Source: Euborellia annulipes
Taxonomy: Eukaryota > Arthropoda > Insecta > Dermaptera > Anisolabididae
Assembly (NCBI GenBank): GCA_023213315.1
Contig: JAKCPI010007924.1
Span: 1-64,000 of the forward strand
Direction: 5' to 3'
DNA length: 64,000 nucleotides
Of the stretch, positions 51,567 through 62,375 are shown piece by piece. The position numbers and the translations under genes were made by a program. Each line of letters begins with the position of its first letter. Positions within the stretch are counted from its first letter, which is position 1. Under the pieces are notes generated by a model, which saw only the letters and a program-made list of their open reading frames with translations, was not told the origin of the DNA and made no database searches.

Positions 51567-52240
51567 TTACTTTCTCTTACCTATGCATATATGTAATATA
51601 TATATATAGAGAGAGAAAGTATTGGATTCATGTCAAAAATTCGATGTCGAGATTTTGATGGATCTTCATGTTTTGAGGTCCCCTGAATCCAAAAAAGTGG
51701 TTTTCGCGACATGGTCTGTCTGTGTGTGTGTGGGTGTGTGTGTGTGTGTGTTCAATTTTAAGCATGAAGGAATTGAGCTATGAGGCTGAAATTTTATATT
51801 TAAGTTGAACACCCCCCGGGACCGGAAAAATAAGCTTTTAATCAAAATCGGCCAAAGAGTACTAGTACTTTACTGATGTACTTTTTCAGTTTTTTTCGAT
51901 TTTCTCAAAATTCGCTCTATCGATTTTGATTAAAATTCAAAAATCAATTATTTTTTAGATGCTCTTTCAAATGTATATTCTCGTTTTGCCCTCAAAATTG
52001 TTTGAAGCACACTTTACTCTTGTGTTTCATAGGAAAGATAGGAGAAATGGTTGCCATGGTTACAAAATATAAATATTTTCCCATACTTATAAATTTTACA
52101 TCTGAATTCAAGTATTCCCTACTGCCGGGAACTAAATACATGTGGACACAAAAAATCTGGTATGACAAGCACAGTACACAATTTTCGAATACCGAAGGTA
52201 AGAGAAAGTTGTGCTGTGCGCCAGTCACACCAGATTTTTA
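51567..52240 (+). repeat. Family A copy, full length
   Basis: 5' hairpin ACTTTCTCTTACC...GAGAGAAAGT, GT microsatellite (51720-51751), core, X-box variant GTTGCCATGGTTAC (52050-52063), terminal hairpin (about 52148-52240). Confidence 0.9.
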
Positions 52241-52290
52241 TCATATTTTTAAGGGTAAAAAAAAATTTAGAAAATTCAAAATTAGAGCTT

Positions 52291-52463
52291 TTTTTTTTTT
52301 TTTTTAAAACATTCACACTTTTTTCTCATTCACACTCACACACACATTCACACAGTCTTTTCGGCAACTTAGGCCATATAAGACTTTAGACGATAACCGT
52401 TGTAAGTAATATATATATTGGGGGTTCAGGCATTTCTATTTAAGCCATCTGGTATCCAAATGG
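52291..52463 (-). mobile_element. SINE-A copy, 5'-truncated, with TSD
   Basis: 13-bp TSD AAAATTAGAGCTT at 52278-52290 and 52464-52476. Ends within the stem-loop (GGTATCCAAATGG). Confidence 0.92.
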
Positions 52464-52585
52464 AAAATTAGAGCTTCTTTAGAACACATTTTCTAATAAA
52501 ATGTAATTTTCTCTAATCTCTAAAACTAGAGTTGTTGGCATTTTTGGAATCAGCGCTACTCAGGAATAACTCTAAATTTCAATGC

Positions 52586-52668
52586 ATTTTTACTTTCTCG
52601 TACCCTATATATGAAATATATAGGAGAGAAAGTATTGCGATCATGTCAAAAATTCGATGTCGAGATTT
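52586..52668 (+). repeat. Family A 5' fragment
   Basis: TTTTTACTTTCTCGTACCC...TATAGGAGAGAAAGTATTGCG...GTCGAGATTTT, cut off after the first 80 bases. Confidence 0.75.
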
Positions 52669-52724
52669 TTTTTGTTGGCACGTGTTTTGTTTTTATATCA
52701 TATAATTTTTTTTTTTATAATGTT

Positions 52725-53520
52725 ACTTGGAAACTGGGCTGAAACCGCTGTCGTTCTACGCGATGAAGATGCATTTCAATTACATTCTCAGGGTGATCGA
52801 CATGGACGTTAAGAGACTGCCTAAGTTTTTGACAAGAGGAGTGATTGAGGAGAGAGTGTTTTGGTTTGAGGAGTGGGCTTCGATGATCTTACGTTGGAGA
52901 GTAATTTGGAAAATAGGCAGCAAATGTGGTCAACCCAAATGAAATTAATTCTAAATAGAATGGAAGAAAACCACTTCCGTGGGAATGTAATTGGAGCACT
53001 CAGTTCACGCCATCATAAATTATATGCTCAACTTAATTATGAATTGGCATCAACATATATGTTTTCTCAAAATTTGAGTATAGAGGAAGAGAGACTAAAA
53101 GTCAAGATCAGATGCGAGGGTCTTCATCTGAATTGCAAAACATGGGTGGTGGGCGCGGCGAGACAGAGTGTTCTCTATGCAACATGAGAGAAGAGGAGAA
53201 CGTGAGTCATTTTTTGGGAAAATGTCCAATATTGCGGCCATTTAGAAGGGAAAACTTCAAAAGGCCATATTTAAATAGGTGAAGAGATAAGGAGGGTTCT
53301 TGATGGAGACTGGAAGAATTTGGCGAATTTTACCAGGGCGGCAGGCAATTACTGACGACAACTGGTTGCAGAATTTAATTTAAATTAAAACTCCAGGCGG
53401 ACAGCCCATTCGCTAAGCCTGAATAAATGTTTATTTCCATTTTATTTGTAATTTGTATGAAGATAAAATATGTAATTTATTTAAATAAACATTTTTCTAT
53501 TCTATTCTAATTTTTTTGAG
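52725..53520 (+). pseudogene. Decayed LINE ORF2 C-terminus and 3' UTR
   Basis: Short frames in shifting phases (52727-52942, then 52873-53187, then 53160-53280) read as the C-terminal region of a non-LTR RT. The last one contains ECSLCNMREEENVSHFLGKC, a Cx2C...H...C knuckle typical of LINE ORF2 tails. At least two frameshifts break it. Downstream, AATAAA signals precede a TTCTATTCTATTCTAA-type 3' end at about 53500-53515, a tandem tail like those of R1/CR1-related elements. This is a dead remnant of yet another LINE family. Confidence 0.6.
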
Positions 53521-54760
53521 GGGTACGAGAGCAAAAGTGAGTCAAGTCTACTTTTTACTCTTTTAAAGTAGAGCTTTTATTTGATGGCCTAAAATGTTTT
53601 CGCTCCTCTATCAGTATGTCGCGTTACAGGCCGTGATGCTACAAGCCATGTCGACAAATATAAGAAAGTTTTTTTTTTTTTTTTTTTTTTTTTATTTGAG
53701 GGAAAAGCTTAAATTACGGCATAAAAACCCTCAATAGCCTACAAAAAAAAATCATTCCCCGGTTATTTACCCCTGGTGCATCGTGCACGGAGGCACGCAC
53801 CAAACCCAAGTACCGGTATCTAGCGTAATTGCCATTAACCCGGTTCCAATGTTGGGAGTGAGAGGCCCTTCACCTCCCTACTCCCCAAAAATCAGTCCCT
53901 TTCGGGACTGGTATCTCTTCTCCTCCTCTTTCTTCTATATATAAGAAAGTTAAAATTTAATATTAATATATATGATCAATTATAAAAAAAATAATTGTGA
54001 GATTTAATTATTCAATTTTTAAATTGATAAAAATAATTTTTAAAATCATTCAAATCTTCAATTGCTAAATAAATATTGTTCTCAGTTTTTAACATGCGTC
54101 TATTGATTTTCCATTTTCCAATTATTAAGTTAAGATTAAAAACGAGATTTTAATACCCTTAATTGAATAATTTTCAGTTAAACGCCTACGATCCGAAAAA
54201 AGTTTCACTTGCATCGTGGTTTCATAAAACCATACAATGATTTCTTATTTTTGGTATTATGAAAATGTAACAAAAAGATGTGCGCTGAATAGTAGCCAAG
54301 GAATTAAAAAAAAAATATATATAAATATTTAAATCCATAATTAATATCATTTCTTTGATCGCTTTGGATTATAAATGGCAACAATTATTGACACTTTTGC
54401 CTTTATATAAGCACATTTCCATTTAATTGACAAAGAAGCGAGCGAGAGAGGAGATTGCTATTGCTATAAAGGGAGTAGAGAGAGAGAGAGAGAGAGCTTT
54501 AACAAACACACACATACACACACTTGAGAAAACTTATCTGACAAGGCGAGGAGAGGAGTAGCAAGCAGCTCACAAAGGGGATAATAAAATTTGACCTGGA
54601 ATTAATTGAGTATTTTCGCTTGAAACTTGCGATAAATAAATTCATTGCCTTCAACAATTAATTGCATTTCAATTTAAATAATCGATTGACAGAGTTTAAA
54701 AAATTTTAATAAAATTAAATCTACTGTGGCGGTCCCTCACCTTTTCTTAATTATGAAAAA
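53521..54760. other. Mostly unassigned; one dispersed repeat
   Basis: 53655-53940 (poly-T, then CCCCGGTTATTTACCCCTGGTGC...GCACGGAGGCACGCACCAAACCCAAG) is related to 62500-62560 and is probably the end of a LINE or SINE family. The rest is AT-rich with a GA run (54470-54496). No gene seen. Confidence 0.45.
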
Positions 54761-54761
54761 T

Positions 54762-55632
54762 AATCTATATATATAATTGCGAGTGTCCGTCTGTCCGTCT
54801 GTCACGCTCTGTTTGACCAACTTCTCGTTGGAATTTTGAAACGAAATTTTGCAGTCTTATAGAGGACGTTATGAAGAGTCCAGGAAAAATACTCGGGTCC
54901 CGGGATTCTGATAACTTTTTGAATTATTAATTCATAAAGTTACGATTTCTCCCAGAGGAAATGTAGGTATATAGAGAAATATTTAAGTATTCTTTGCATT
55001 TCTGTATTCTTTGAATGTAAACAAATCCTCAAGCAGGCACTGGACTGGAATACTTAGTTGTAGCCCCCCTGGCTACCAATCCAGTGCCTGCTTGAGGATT
55101 TGTTTACATTCAAAGAATACAGAAATGCAAAGAATACATAATTCAAATTAAATTGACTTTGCAGCTTCTTCGCCTAAGACGGTCAAAAAATTATAAAAAC
55201 GTTGTTTTTATTTTAAATTTAGTTATTATTGGTCAACTTTTTTGTACAAGTATCAGTTTCAGTTTTTGTACAAAGCATTTGACCAATAATAACTAAATTT
55301 AAAATAAAAACAACGTTTTTATAAATTTTTGACCGAACATCCGTCTTAGGCGAAGAAGCTGCAAAGTCAATTTAATTTGAAAAAAATCTTGTCTGAATCA
55401 GCACATGAATAGAATACATAAATATTTCTCTATACATTTCCTTTGGGAGAAATCGTAGATTTAGGAATTAATAACTCAAAAAGTTATAGGAATTTCGAGA
55501 TGAAAATAATTTCCTGTAATTCTTAGAAGGTCCTCTTTAAGCATAAAAAATTTGGTTCCGAAATTTCAACGGGAAGTTGCCCAAATAGAGCGTGACAGAC
55601 AGACGGACATTAGCAAATTATATAAATAGATT
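54762..55632. repeat. Two inverted family E ends around nested palindromes
   Basis: Left: CTATATATATAATTGCGAGTGTCCGTCTG. Right: AGAGCGTGACAGACAGACGGACATTAGCAAATTATATAAATAGATT. Between them, 54985-55066 and 55075-55140 are inverted copies (CATTTCTGTATTCTTTGAATG, CAAATCCTCAAGCAGGCACTGGA). A further palindrome of about 95-bp arms lies at 55143-55380 (TAAATTGACTTTGCAGCTTC, CTTCGCCTAAGACGG, ATAAAAACGTTGTTTTTATT). Confidence 0.65.
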
Positions 55633-56102
55633 GATCACAAAAGAAAATCAACTATTTTTTAGATGCTCTTTAAAAAGTATATCATTAAAATTTTTCGTGA
55701 AAATTGTTTGAAGTATACTTTGCTGATGTAATTGAGTTTTTTCAAATTCACTTTCCGGCTCTTCCTTCCATAGAGCCAATATTAAATCCCTATGGTGATT
55801 TGCATGTTAATTTCGATTCTCTTTGAAACTTTTCACACATTTAAAAAAATGTTTTCCAATTCTTATGAAATTTTGTATTTATTGTGTATAAAATATCCAA
55901 ATATAAGATTTAAAAAAAAATAACCATTTCAAGGAGTCAGCATTTTTTTTTTTTTTTTTTTTTTTATTTTATAATGACCTCGTTTTTGTAAAATAAAACA
56001 TACGGTCATTCAGAACTTACATAGGTTGTGTACATTTTTTAGATATATTTACATTAATATACAATTTTTATATGTTAATATCATTTTTTTTTATAAATTT
56101 TA

Positions 56103-59100
56103 TTATAAGTTTGTAGTATTTTTTTTTTTTTCGCCTTCTTGGAGAATAGTCTTTATTCGTGTTGGTTGGGGAACATTTTCACTTAGGCTTTTCCAAAGTT
56201 CGTCGCTCGTCACTTGGTGTTTGCTGCACTCTAGGAATATATGGTCCAAGGTTGCCTCAGTTCTTCCATCGCAGGTACAATTCGGGGAGTTTAATATTCC
56301 AATTCTATGGAGGTGCACCGGACTAAAATTGTGTCCGATTCTCATTCGGTTGATACAAGTTATTCCTTTTCTGTCCCATTTTAGATTATGGAACCATGGT
56401 TTGTATTTTATGATAGGCCTTATTTCTTTCACCATTTTCCCTTTTTCCATGCTGGTTTTTTCCCATTCTTTTTGCCATTCTGCTCTTAACCGCGAATTAC
56501 TTTCTGCGTAAACATCTGACCATGGAATTTTCATATCTGCTAAATCATCTCCATCAATTAAAGCTTCTTTTGCCGCTGTATCCGCTAATTCATTTCCTCT
56601 TATTTGGTTGTGGCCCGGTATCCAAGTCAAGTATACTTCTAGATTGTTTAGCTGTGCCTCTTTTAGGGTTTCTACTATTTCGTAGCATATATAATTCGTT
56701 TTTTTTGTTGGGAAGTTTTTTAGATGCTCCAATACACTTTTGGAATCGGTAAAGATTAGACTTTTAGGGATTTTATTAGTCGTAATATATTTAACAGCCT
56801 GCAGAAGAGCAAAAGCTTCCGCTGAGAATATTGTGGTTAAACTGGGAAGTTTGTATTTTCTAATGATATTTTTTTCAGGTATTACGTAAGCGCACCCTAC
56901 TTTCTCTTTGGGAATTTTCGCCCCATCCGTAAAAATCCTTAGAAAATTTGGGTAGTTTGTATTAATATAGTGGTTTAGTATTAGGGTCCGACCGAAACAA
57001 GATTTTCAGCCGAAACCGAAACCGAAACCGAATATTCGGCCTCAACCTTAGTTTCGGCCGAAACCGTAACCGAAACCGAAACTTGTAATTCCTATAAAAA
57101 ATTTTTTTCATTTTACCTTTTTTTTTTTTTTTGAATTTTTTTTTCCCTCCCGTGAAAATCATTTTACCTTTTTTTTAGGGAGACTAAAATTTTTTTCTCC
57201 CTCAAGTGCAAATTATTTGACCTTTTTTTTTTTTTTTTGAATGCGAGTCTCATCCCATTTTTTCAGACTCTGGTTTCGGCCGGCCGAAAGGTTCGGCCAC
57301 TTTTTGGCCGAAACCGAAACTACGGCCGAAACCATGATTTTTGGCCGAAACTGGCCGAAACCGTAACCGAAACCGAATATTCGGTCGGTTCCTATTTAGT
57401 ATATAGCTTTGATAAGGTATCCCTTTCTCAAGTTCCATTTGGATCACTTTTATGTCTATGTAGTTTATGTTATAGTCGTAGTTGTAGCTTAGAGGTAAAT
57501 ATGTACTATGAATATATGGCGTATATTTTGTTAAATTATTGAATATTTTCACAAGGTATGGGCTTTTTTTATTTCGTTCTGATATATTTTTACTTAGCGA
57601 CTTGAGTGACTCTGTAACTGGGTGGTCATGAATATTACTTCGTGTTAATATATATTTATCGGCTAGTTTATTTCTTCTCAAATGCAGTGGCTCTATCACT
57701 GCCTCCACCTGCATTGCATTCACTGGTGAAGAGCGCATATACCCCATTGCCAAACGTAGTGCTTTATTTTGAATTATATTCAGTTTATCTAGAATATTGT
57801 TTGAAGCATTTGCATAAATAAAGGATCCATAATCGATTTTTGCTCTTATTAGTGATTTGTATATCATAAGGTTAATTGATGGATCTGCCCCCCATGAGCA
57901 TCTATTTATCATACGTAAGATATTCAAGGCTGATTCGCATTTTTTTTGAACCTCCAAGATATGTTTTTTCCATGAGAGCTTGGAGTCTAAATATACTCCT
58001 AAAAATTTAATATCTGGAACACATTCTATAATATGCCCATTTACACTTATTTGGTAGTTACCTATAGGAGAATATTTTCTTGTAAAATTTACTGCTTTAG
58101 TTTTATTTAATGATATGTCCAAACCAAGCGATTTTAAATGGTTAGCCATTTTTTCCAAGCATTTATTCACTCTATTAGCATTAGTATAGCTAGATGGAGA
58201 ACTAGTATATATGCAAATATCATCAGCGAATTTCAATAGTTTCATCTTTGCGCTGATCATTTTATCTATATCATTAATATATAATGTGAATAACAATGGG
58301 CTTAAGACTGTGCCTTGGGGCAGTCCGTTATAGGTATTTCTTGGCCCTATTATATAATTTCCAGCCTTTAGATAAATTTTTCTTAATCCATATAATTTGT
58401 ATATAATATTAATTATGGCAGCGGGTAGTCCTATTCTGTTTAATTTTGTACAAAGTATTGAGAGATTTACATTATCGTACGCCCCTTGTATATCGATAAA
58501 TATTGCGGTTAGTATTTTTCTCTCTGAAAATGTTTTATATATATCGTTTGAAATTAGGGTGAGGTTATCGGTTGTTGATCTTTGTTTTCTAAAACCAAAT
58601 TGTAGGGGTGATATCAGAAAATTATTTTCTAGCCACCATTCTATTCTATTTTTAATCAATGTCTCGAAGATTTTTTGTATACTAGATGCCATTGAAATTG
58701 GTCTATAGGATATTGGTTCATTAGGGCTCTTTTTAGGTTTAACTATTGGGATTACTATATAAGTGTTCCAACTTTCTGGTATATCTTGCGTACTAAATAT
58801 GTGATTTAAAACCTTTAAAAGGATATCTTTAGCTTTACTAGATAGATTTTTTATCATCGAATAGGTTATTTTATCATGTCCGGGTGCCTTATCAGTTTTT
58901 GTGTCCAGCACCGATGATAGTTCTTTGGTGGTGAACTCCTCTGTGAGCCAATCTCTATTTACATCAACGTAGTAGTTCGGGTTATTTTGGGGAACATATA
59001 ATGGGGTTAATTGCTGAAAAAAGTTTTCTACCGATTCATAATTACAAGTTTCCCCTGGAGGGGATGATATATTCTTCAATTTTTTTATAGTTTTCCATAT

Positions 59101-60195
59101 ATCAGTGATTTGTGTATTTTGGTTTAGAGTGGAGCAAAATTTTGTCCAGCTTACTCTTTTCTTTTTTTTTATCAAATTTTTAAAGTCGCTATTAATTTTT
59201 TGAAGCTTTTCAAAATTAATGAAATTACTATTTTCCTTATATGCTTTGAATATATTTTTCCTAATTCGCATAAGGTTACTACACTCATCATCCCACCAAA
59301 GAGGTGAGTTTACTTTTTTTTGTTTGGTTGCCTTAGCGCCAGTTATAGGTATCGCTGTTTCTGCCGCCTTATTTATATTTTCAATAAATTTACTATATGA
59401 TATTGTTTCACCATTTATATTATTTATAAGGGAGTCAAAAGATGAGGAGTACACACCCCAGTCGGCCTTGTGTACTTTCCACTTAGTCATTCGAGGTGGC
59501 TCGTCTGATAACCGAAGATTTGTTGGGAAGTATTTTATTATAATTGGGAGGTGATCGGACCCCATTGGATCCTGACTTACTTCCCATTCCAAGTGAGGTG
59601 CTATATCGGTCGTTGCAAAAGTTAGATCTATGGGGAATGCTTTTCTATTTGGTTTGGGTATCATAGTGGTCTCACCATTATTTAAAATTATCAAATTGTG
59701 ATTTGAAATATTTTCTAGTAAAGTTTTGCCTGCACTATTTTCTTCATCACTTCCAAATGATGGATGATGAGCATTAAAATCTCCCCCTATCAACAAACTT
59801 CCTTTACATTGGTTTATCAAATTATCCCATTGGTTATTTGAAATTATAACGTTTGGCGGTACATAAAATGAGAGTAGTGTAAACTTAAGTTTATAGTTTA
59901 TGTTTACTTCTATTCCACACACTTCAAAGTTACTCGTATTTTTTATTAACTTAATTTCTTTCCATATAAAATTATTACTTATTATAATTGCTGACCCTCC
60001 CGCTCTGTAAGGTCTATCATCTCTTATTATTTTATACCCAGCTATACGGAAAGGTGTGCTATCATTACACCAAGTCTCAGATATCAATGCAATATCTATA
60101 TTTTCTGTTTTTAGTTTTCTCTCCAAATCGTTCCTATTAGCTAAGACTGACCTTGCATTCCATTGTAAGATTGTTAGTTTGTCTGCCATTTTCAA
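56103..60195 (-). pseudogene. LINE ORF2: endonuclease, reverse transcriptase and RNase H, split by a hAT MITE
   Basis: ORF2 is the enzyme for target-primed reverse transcription. The N-terminal APE-like endonuclease shows QWNAR at 11-15, SETW at 39-42, GDFNAHH at 138-144 and GSDHLPI at 212-218. The RT shows FIDIQGAYD at 566-574 (motif A), GLPQGTVLSPLLF at 624-636, and FADD at 656-659 (catalytic motif, F replacing the usual Y). The frame is clean to about residue 934, then runs into MITE sequence and stops at 57250. The RNase H part resumes at about 56973 and runs to 56103: FTDGA, SAEAF, FTDSKS and WIPGH...NELADTAA supply the D-E-D-D catalytic set, followed by a CxC...H...C knuckle (CTCDG...HIFLEC). 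MITE plus one TSD is 421 bases, which is not a multiple of 3. Without it the two halves are in one frame of 1,224 codons including the stop. The allele as read cannot make full-length ORF2. Confidence 0.92.
56982..57394. mobile_element. hAT-type MITE inserted in LINE ORF2
   Basis: This is a 413-bp element with inverted ends TAGGGTCCGACCGAA at 56982-56996 and the complementary TTCGGTCGGTTCCTA at the other side. It is flanked by the 8-bp TSD TTTAGTAT (56974-56981 and 57395-57402), as expected for hAT transposons. The interior is low-complexity CCGAAACCGAAA-type sequence plus poly-T, with no coding capacity. It is younger than the LINE that carries it. Confidence 0.9.
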
Positions 60196-60266
60196 AATTA
60201 GAATTTAAAAAACTAAATTTATTTTTTCTGAAAGCATTAGAATTGGAGATTCTCCCAAAATTTATT

Positions 60267-61721
60267 TCATATACTATTATATTCCCCTAAAATTCGTTTT
60301 ATAAGCTTTTTTGATTCGTCCTCATCAATATTTTGGTTATTTTTAAAGTATTTTATAATATACAATATTTTATCTACTATATTTTCTTGACTTATTCTTT
60401 TTCTTTGTGAATTTTCAGTTTCTGATTCTGTGTCTATACAATTAGCTTCCTCCGTCCGTTTTGGTTTGAAATAGTAAGTTTCTATATCAGCGGTGGACTG
60501 CATGGGGCTTTTCTTTTTTTCTACCTTAGGTGGGGATGGCCTATCTATTAGCTCATTATTACTTGCCTGGGATAATGGTTTTTCTTGTATTTTTCTTTTA
60601 TTATTATATTTATAGTTTTGGCTAATGCTTTTATTTTCTCTATTACGGTACCTATTCACTGACATACTACTTTGTTGGGAATTTTGCAAATCCGGGAATT
60701 CATTTTCATCATTTAACCCAATTAAAACGTCATAATAACTCCTTTTGCATATTTCTTCTTTTGCCATTTTGTAAGATATATTTTTATACGCCATATTCTC
60801 TTTAATTTGTTTTTCTAATGCAAACCTTGGGCATTTTCTATCTAATGTACTATGACTTTTCCCTTCATTCTTGCAATACACGCAACTAGGAGAGTTTATA
60901 TTTTGACATGTATTAGTCTCATGTGATTGTGAGCAGATGCCACATCTTGCTTTCGAGGATTTGCACTGTTGTGCTACATGATTGTACCCTAAACAGAATT
61001 TACACCTTATTACTTTAGGTACATACGGATATACTTTACATTTAGTATAATCTAAAATTACTGTTTCAGGCAGATATTTGCCTCGAAACGTAATTATAAC
61101 TGTGGATGACATTATTTCTAATACATTGCCTGCATTATCTCTGATTATATTTCCTTGTTTATCCCTTTTTGCTATTTTAAATCTTTTAATATCAACAATT
61201 TCTGCTACAGGTGATTCTAAATATTTTTTAAGATATTCTGTGTCTAAATTTGGGTCCACGTATTTAATTACTCCCCTTCGCGTAACCAAATGGAGAGGGA
61301 TATATGTTTTGAAATTGGTTGCCATTTCCGATTCCAGAAATGCATTAGCAGAGCCGTAGTTCTTAAACTCGATTTTTAATTTATTTTTACCCATATATGC
61401 TATATTTAAAATATTTTCTTTAATTTTTGATGAACATTCATTTTTTATTTTTCTTCCAATTGACATTGGATGTAGGTTCCCGATGTTACCCTGTATTCCC
61501 TCCATATATATATAAAATGGGCCTAAGTCGTTGCCTGAGAAACTTTTGATATAATTTGATATATAACTATCTAATTTTTGATTGCTTATTATATTAGATT
61601 TTGACTTATCTGCTTTAGAGTTTAGGATATGTATGGTGGGAGAATGCTGGTCCGGAGGTGGATCATCTGGCGGCTCTTTCGGTATTTCATTCCAGAACAT
61701 ACCTGCTTCTTCACTTCCCAT
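60267..61721 (-). CDS. LINE ORF1, Gag-like RNA-binding protein with three zinc knuckles
   Basis: This is a 484-aa open frame with no internal stop. In I- and Jockey-group elements ORF1 binds the element RNA and forms the ribonucleoprotein that carries it back to the nucleus. Residues 1-60 are acidic and proline-rich. Residues 65-235 resemble the RNA-binding/Gag core of arthropod LINEs. Three CCHC-type knuckles follow: C240-C243-H248-C253, C260-C263-H267-C272, and C280-C283-H290-C297. The third has a longer loop. The C-terminal 130 residues are basic and Ser/Asn/Lys-rich and look disordered. The start was chosen as the first ATG of the open frame, about 210 bases from the element's 5' end. The stop lies 71 bases before the ORF2 start, so ORF2 would need reinitiation or a separate start. 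The frame is intact and could be functional. Confidence 0.93.
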   Translation of the reverse strand: MGSEEAGMFWNEIPKEPPDDPPPDQHSPTIHILNSKADKSKSNIISNQKLDSYISNYIKSFSGNDLGPFYIYMEGIQGNIGNLHPMSIGRKIKNECSSKIKENILNIAYMGKNKLKIEFKNYGSANAFLESEMATNFKTYIPLHLVTRRGVIKYVDPNLDTEYLKKYLESPVAEIVDIKRFKIAKRDKQGNIIRDNAGNVLEIMSSTVIITFRGKYLPETVILDYTKCKVYPYVPKVIRCKFCLGYNHVAQQCKSSKARCGICSQSHETNTCQNINSPSCVYCKNEGKSHSTLDRKCPRFALEKQIKENMAYKNISYKMAKEEICKRSYYDVLIGLNDENEFPDLQNSQQSSMSVNRYRNRENKSISQNYKYNNKRKIQEKPLSQASNNELIDRPSPPKVEKKKSPMQSTADIETYYFKPKRTEEANCIDTESETENSQRKRISQENIVDKILYIIKYFKNNQNIDEDESKKLIKRILGEYNSI

Positions 61722-61990
61722 GTTGTTTATGGGTGGTTATCTTGATGTGCCAACTTACTTTACTTTCTTTCTTCCCGTATATAATTACTTGATTATTGAA
61801 CTAGATTACTAATAAAAGATATTTAACACTAAATAACGAATTAATGTATCAAAAAACTCGGTAAAACTTAAAAATTAACGTAGCGCAATATTTTTTTTTG
61901 TTTACATTCCAATCACTCCCTATTGGATCCGAGTCAGCATTTTTAAAATACAAAGAGCCTATGGAAATTTTGATTCAATTGGCTTTTTTA

Positions 61991-62260
61991 GTTTATTTTT
62001 GATATTCATAGGCAAGATTCAGAAGTCCATCTTCTTCTTCTGTGAAGGTTATAGTCGACAGATTGATATAGCGTAGTGGAAATTGTTGGATCTGGGAGTC
62101 CACATTATGGTTGTAAAGTTGTTTTGTGTTGACGGATCTTTTTTCTAGAATCAGGCTCTGTAGTTTGTTGTCCCTTCGTCTATCCTCTTCGATGTTGTCA
62201 TAAAAAATGATGGGTATGATTTTTTTTACTTTTTACTTATGAAATGCAAATGCTCTAGTT
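61991..62260. other. No recognisable gene
   Basis: Mixed composition; no conserved feature. Confidence 0.35.
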
Positions 62261-62261
62261 T

Positions 62262-62375
62262 AAAACTAAGCTGCTATGGGAAACTAAATATATCTCGACA
62301 CAAAAAATCTGGTGTGGCAAGCACGGTGCACACCGAAGGGTAAGAGAAAGTTGTGGGCCAGTCACACCAGATTTG
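62262..62375 (+). repeat. Family A terminal fragment
   Basis: GTTTAAAACTAAGCTGCTATGGG...AATCTGGTGTGGC...GCCAGTCACACCAGATT. Confidence 0.7.

Larger units (their letters stand above)
55948..61930 (-). mobile_element. Full-length I-like non-LTR retrotransposon (LINE)
   Basis: This is a complete 5,983-bp element read on the minus strand. The order is a 5' UTR of about 210 bp (61722-61930), ORF1, a 71-bp spacer, ORF2, then a 3' UTR of about 135 bp ending in an A-tail (poly-T at 55943-55965 on the plus strand). The 14-bp sequence GAGTCAGCATTTTT occurs at 55934-55947 and again at 61931-61944, a textbook target-site duplication, so both ends are defined. It sits inside an older copy of the family A long subtype, which resumes at 61945. 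APE-type endonuclease, RT and a C-terminal RNase H place it in the I-related group; Jockey and CR1 normally lack RNase H. The exact clade is not resolved. The only clear lesion is a MITE in ORF2, so the copy looks young. Confidence 0.95.
55640..61990 (+). repeat. Family A long-subtype copy split by the full-length LINE
   Basis: 55640-55947 has the long-subtype middle (CCGGCTCTTCCTTCCATAGAGCC, AACCATTTCAAGGAGTCAGCAT). 61931-61990 continues as GTCAGCATTTTTAAAATACAAAGAGCC. Confidence 0.75.

Noticed and set aside
53655..53940. LTR or gene 3' end at the poly-T and GCACGGAGGCACGCACC block
   Set aside because: A related block is at 62500-62560 without LTR features, so it is only called a dispersed repeat.
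56026..56511. 161-aa plus-strand frame
   Set aside because: Antisense of the LINE RNase H region.
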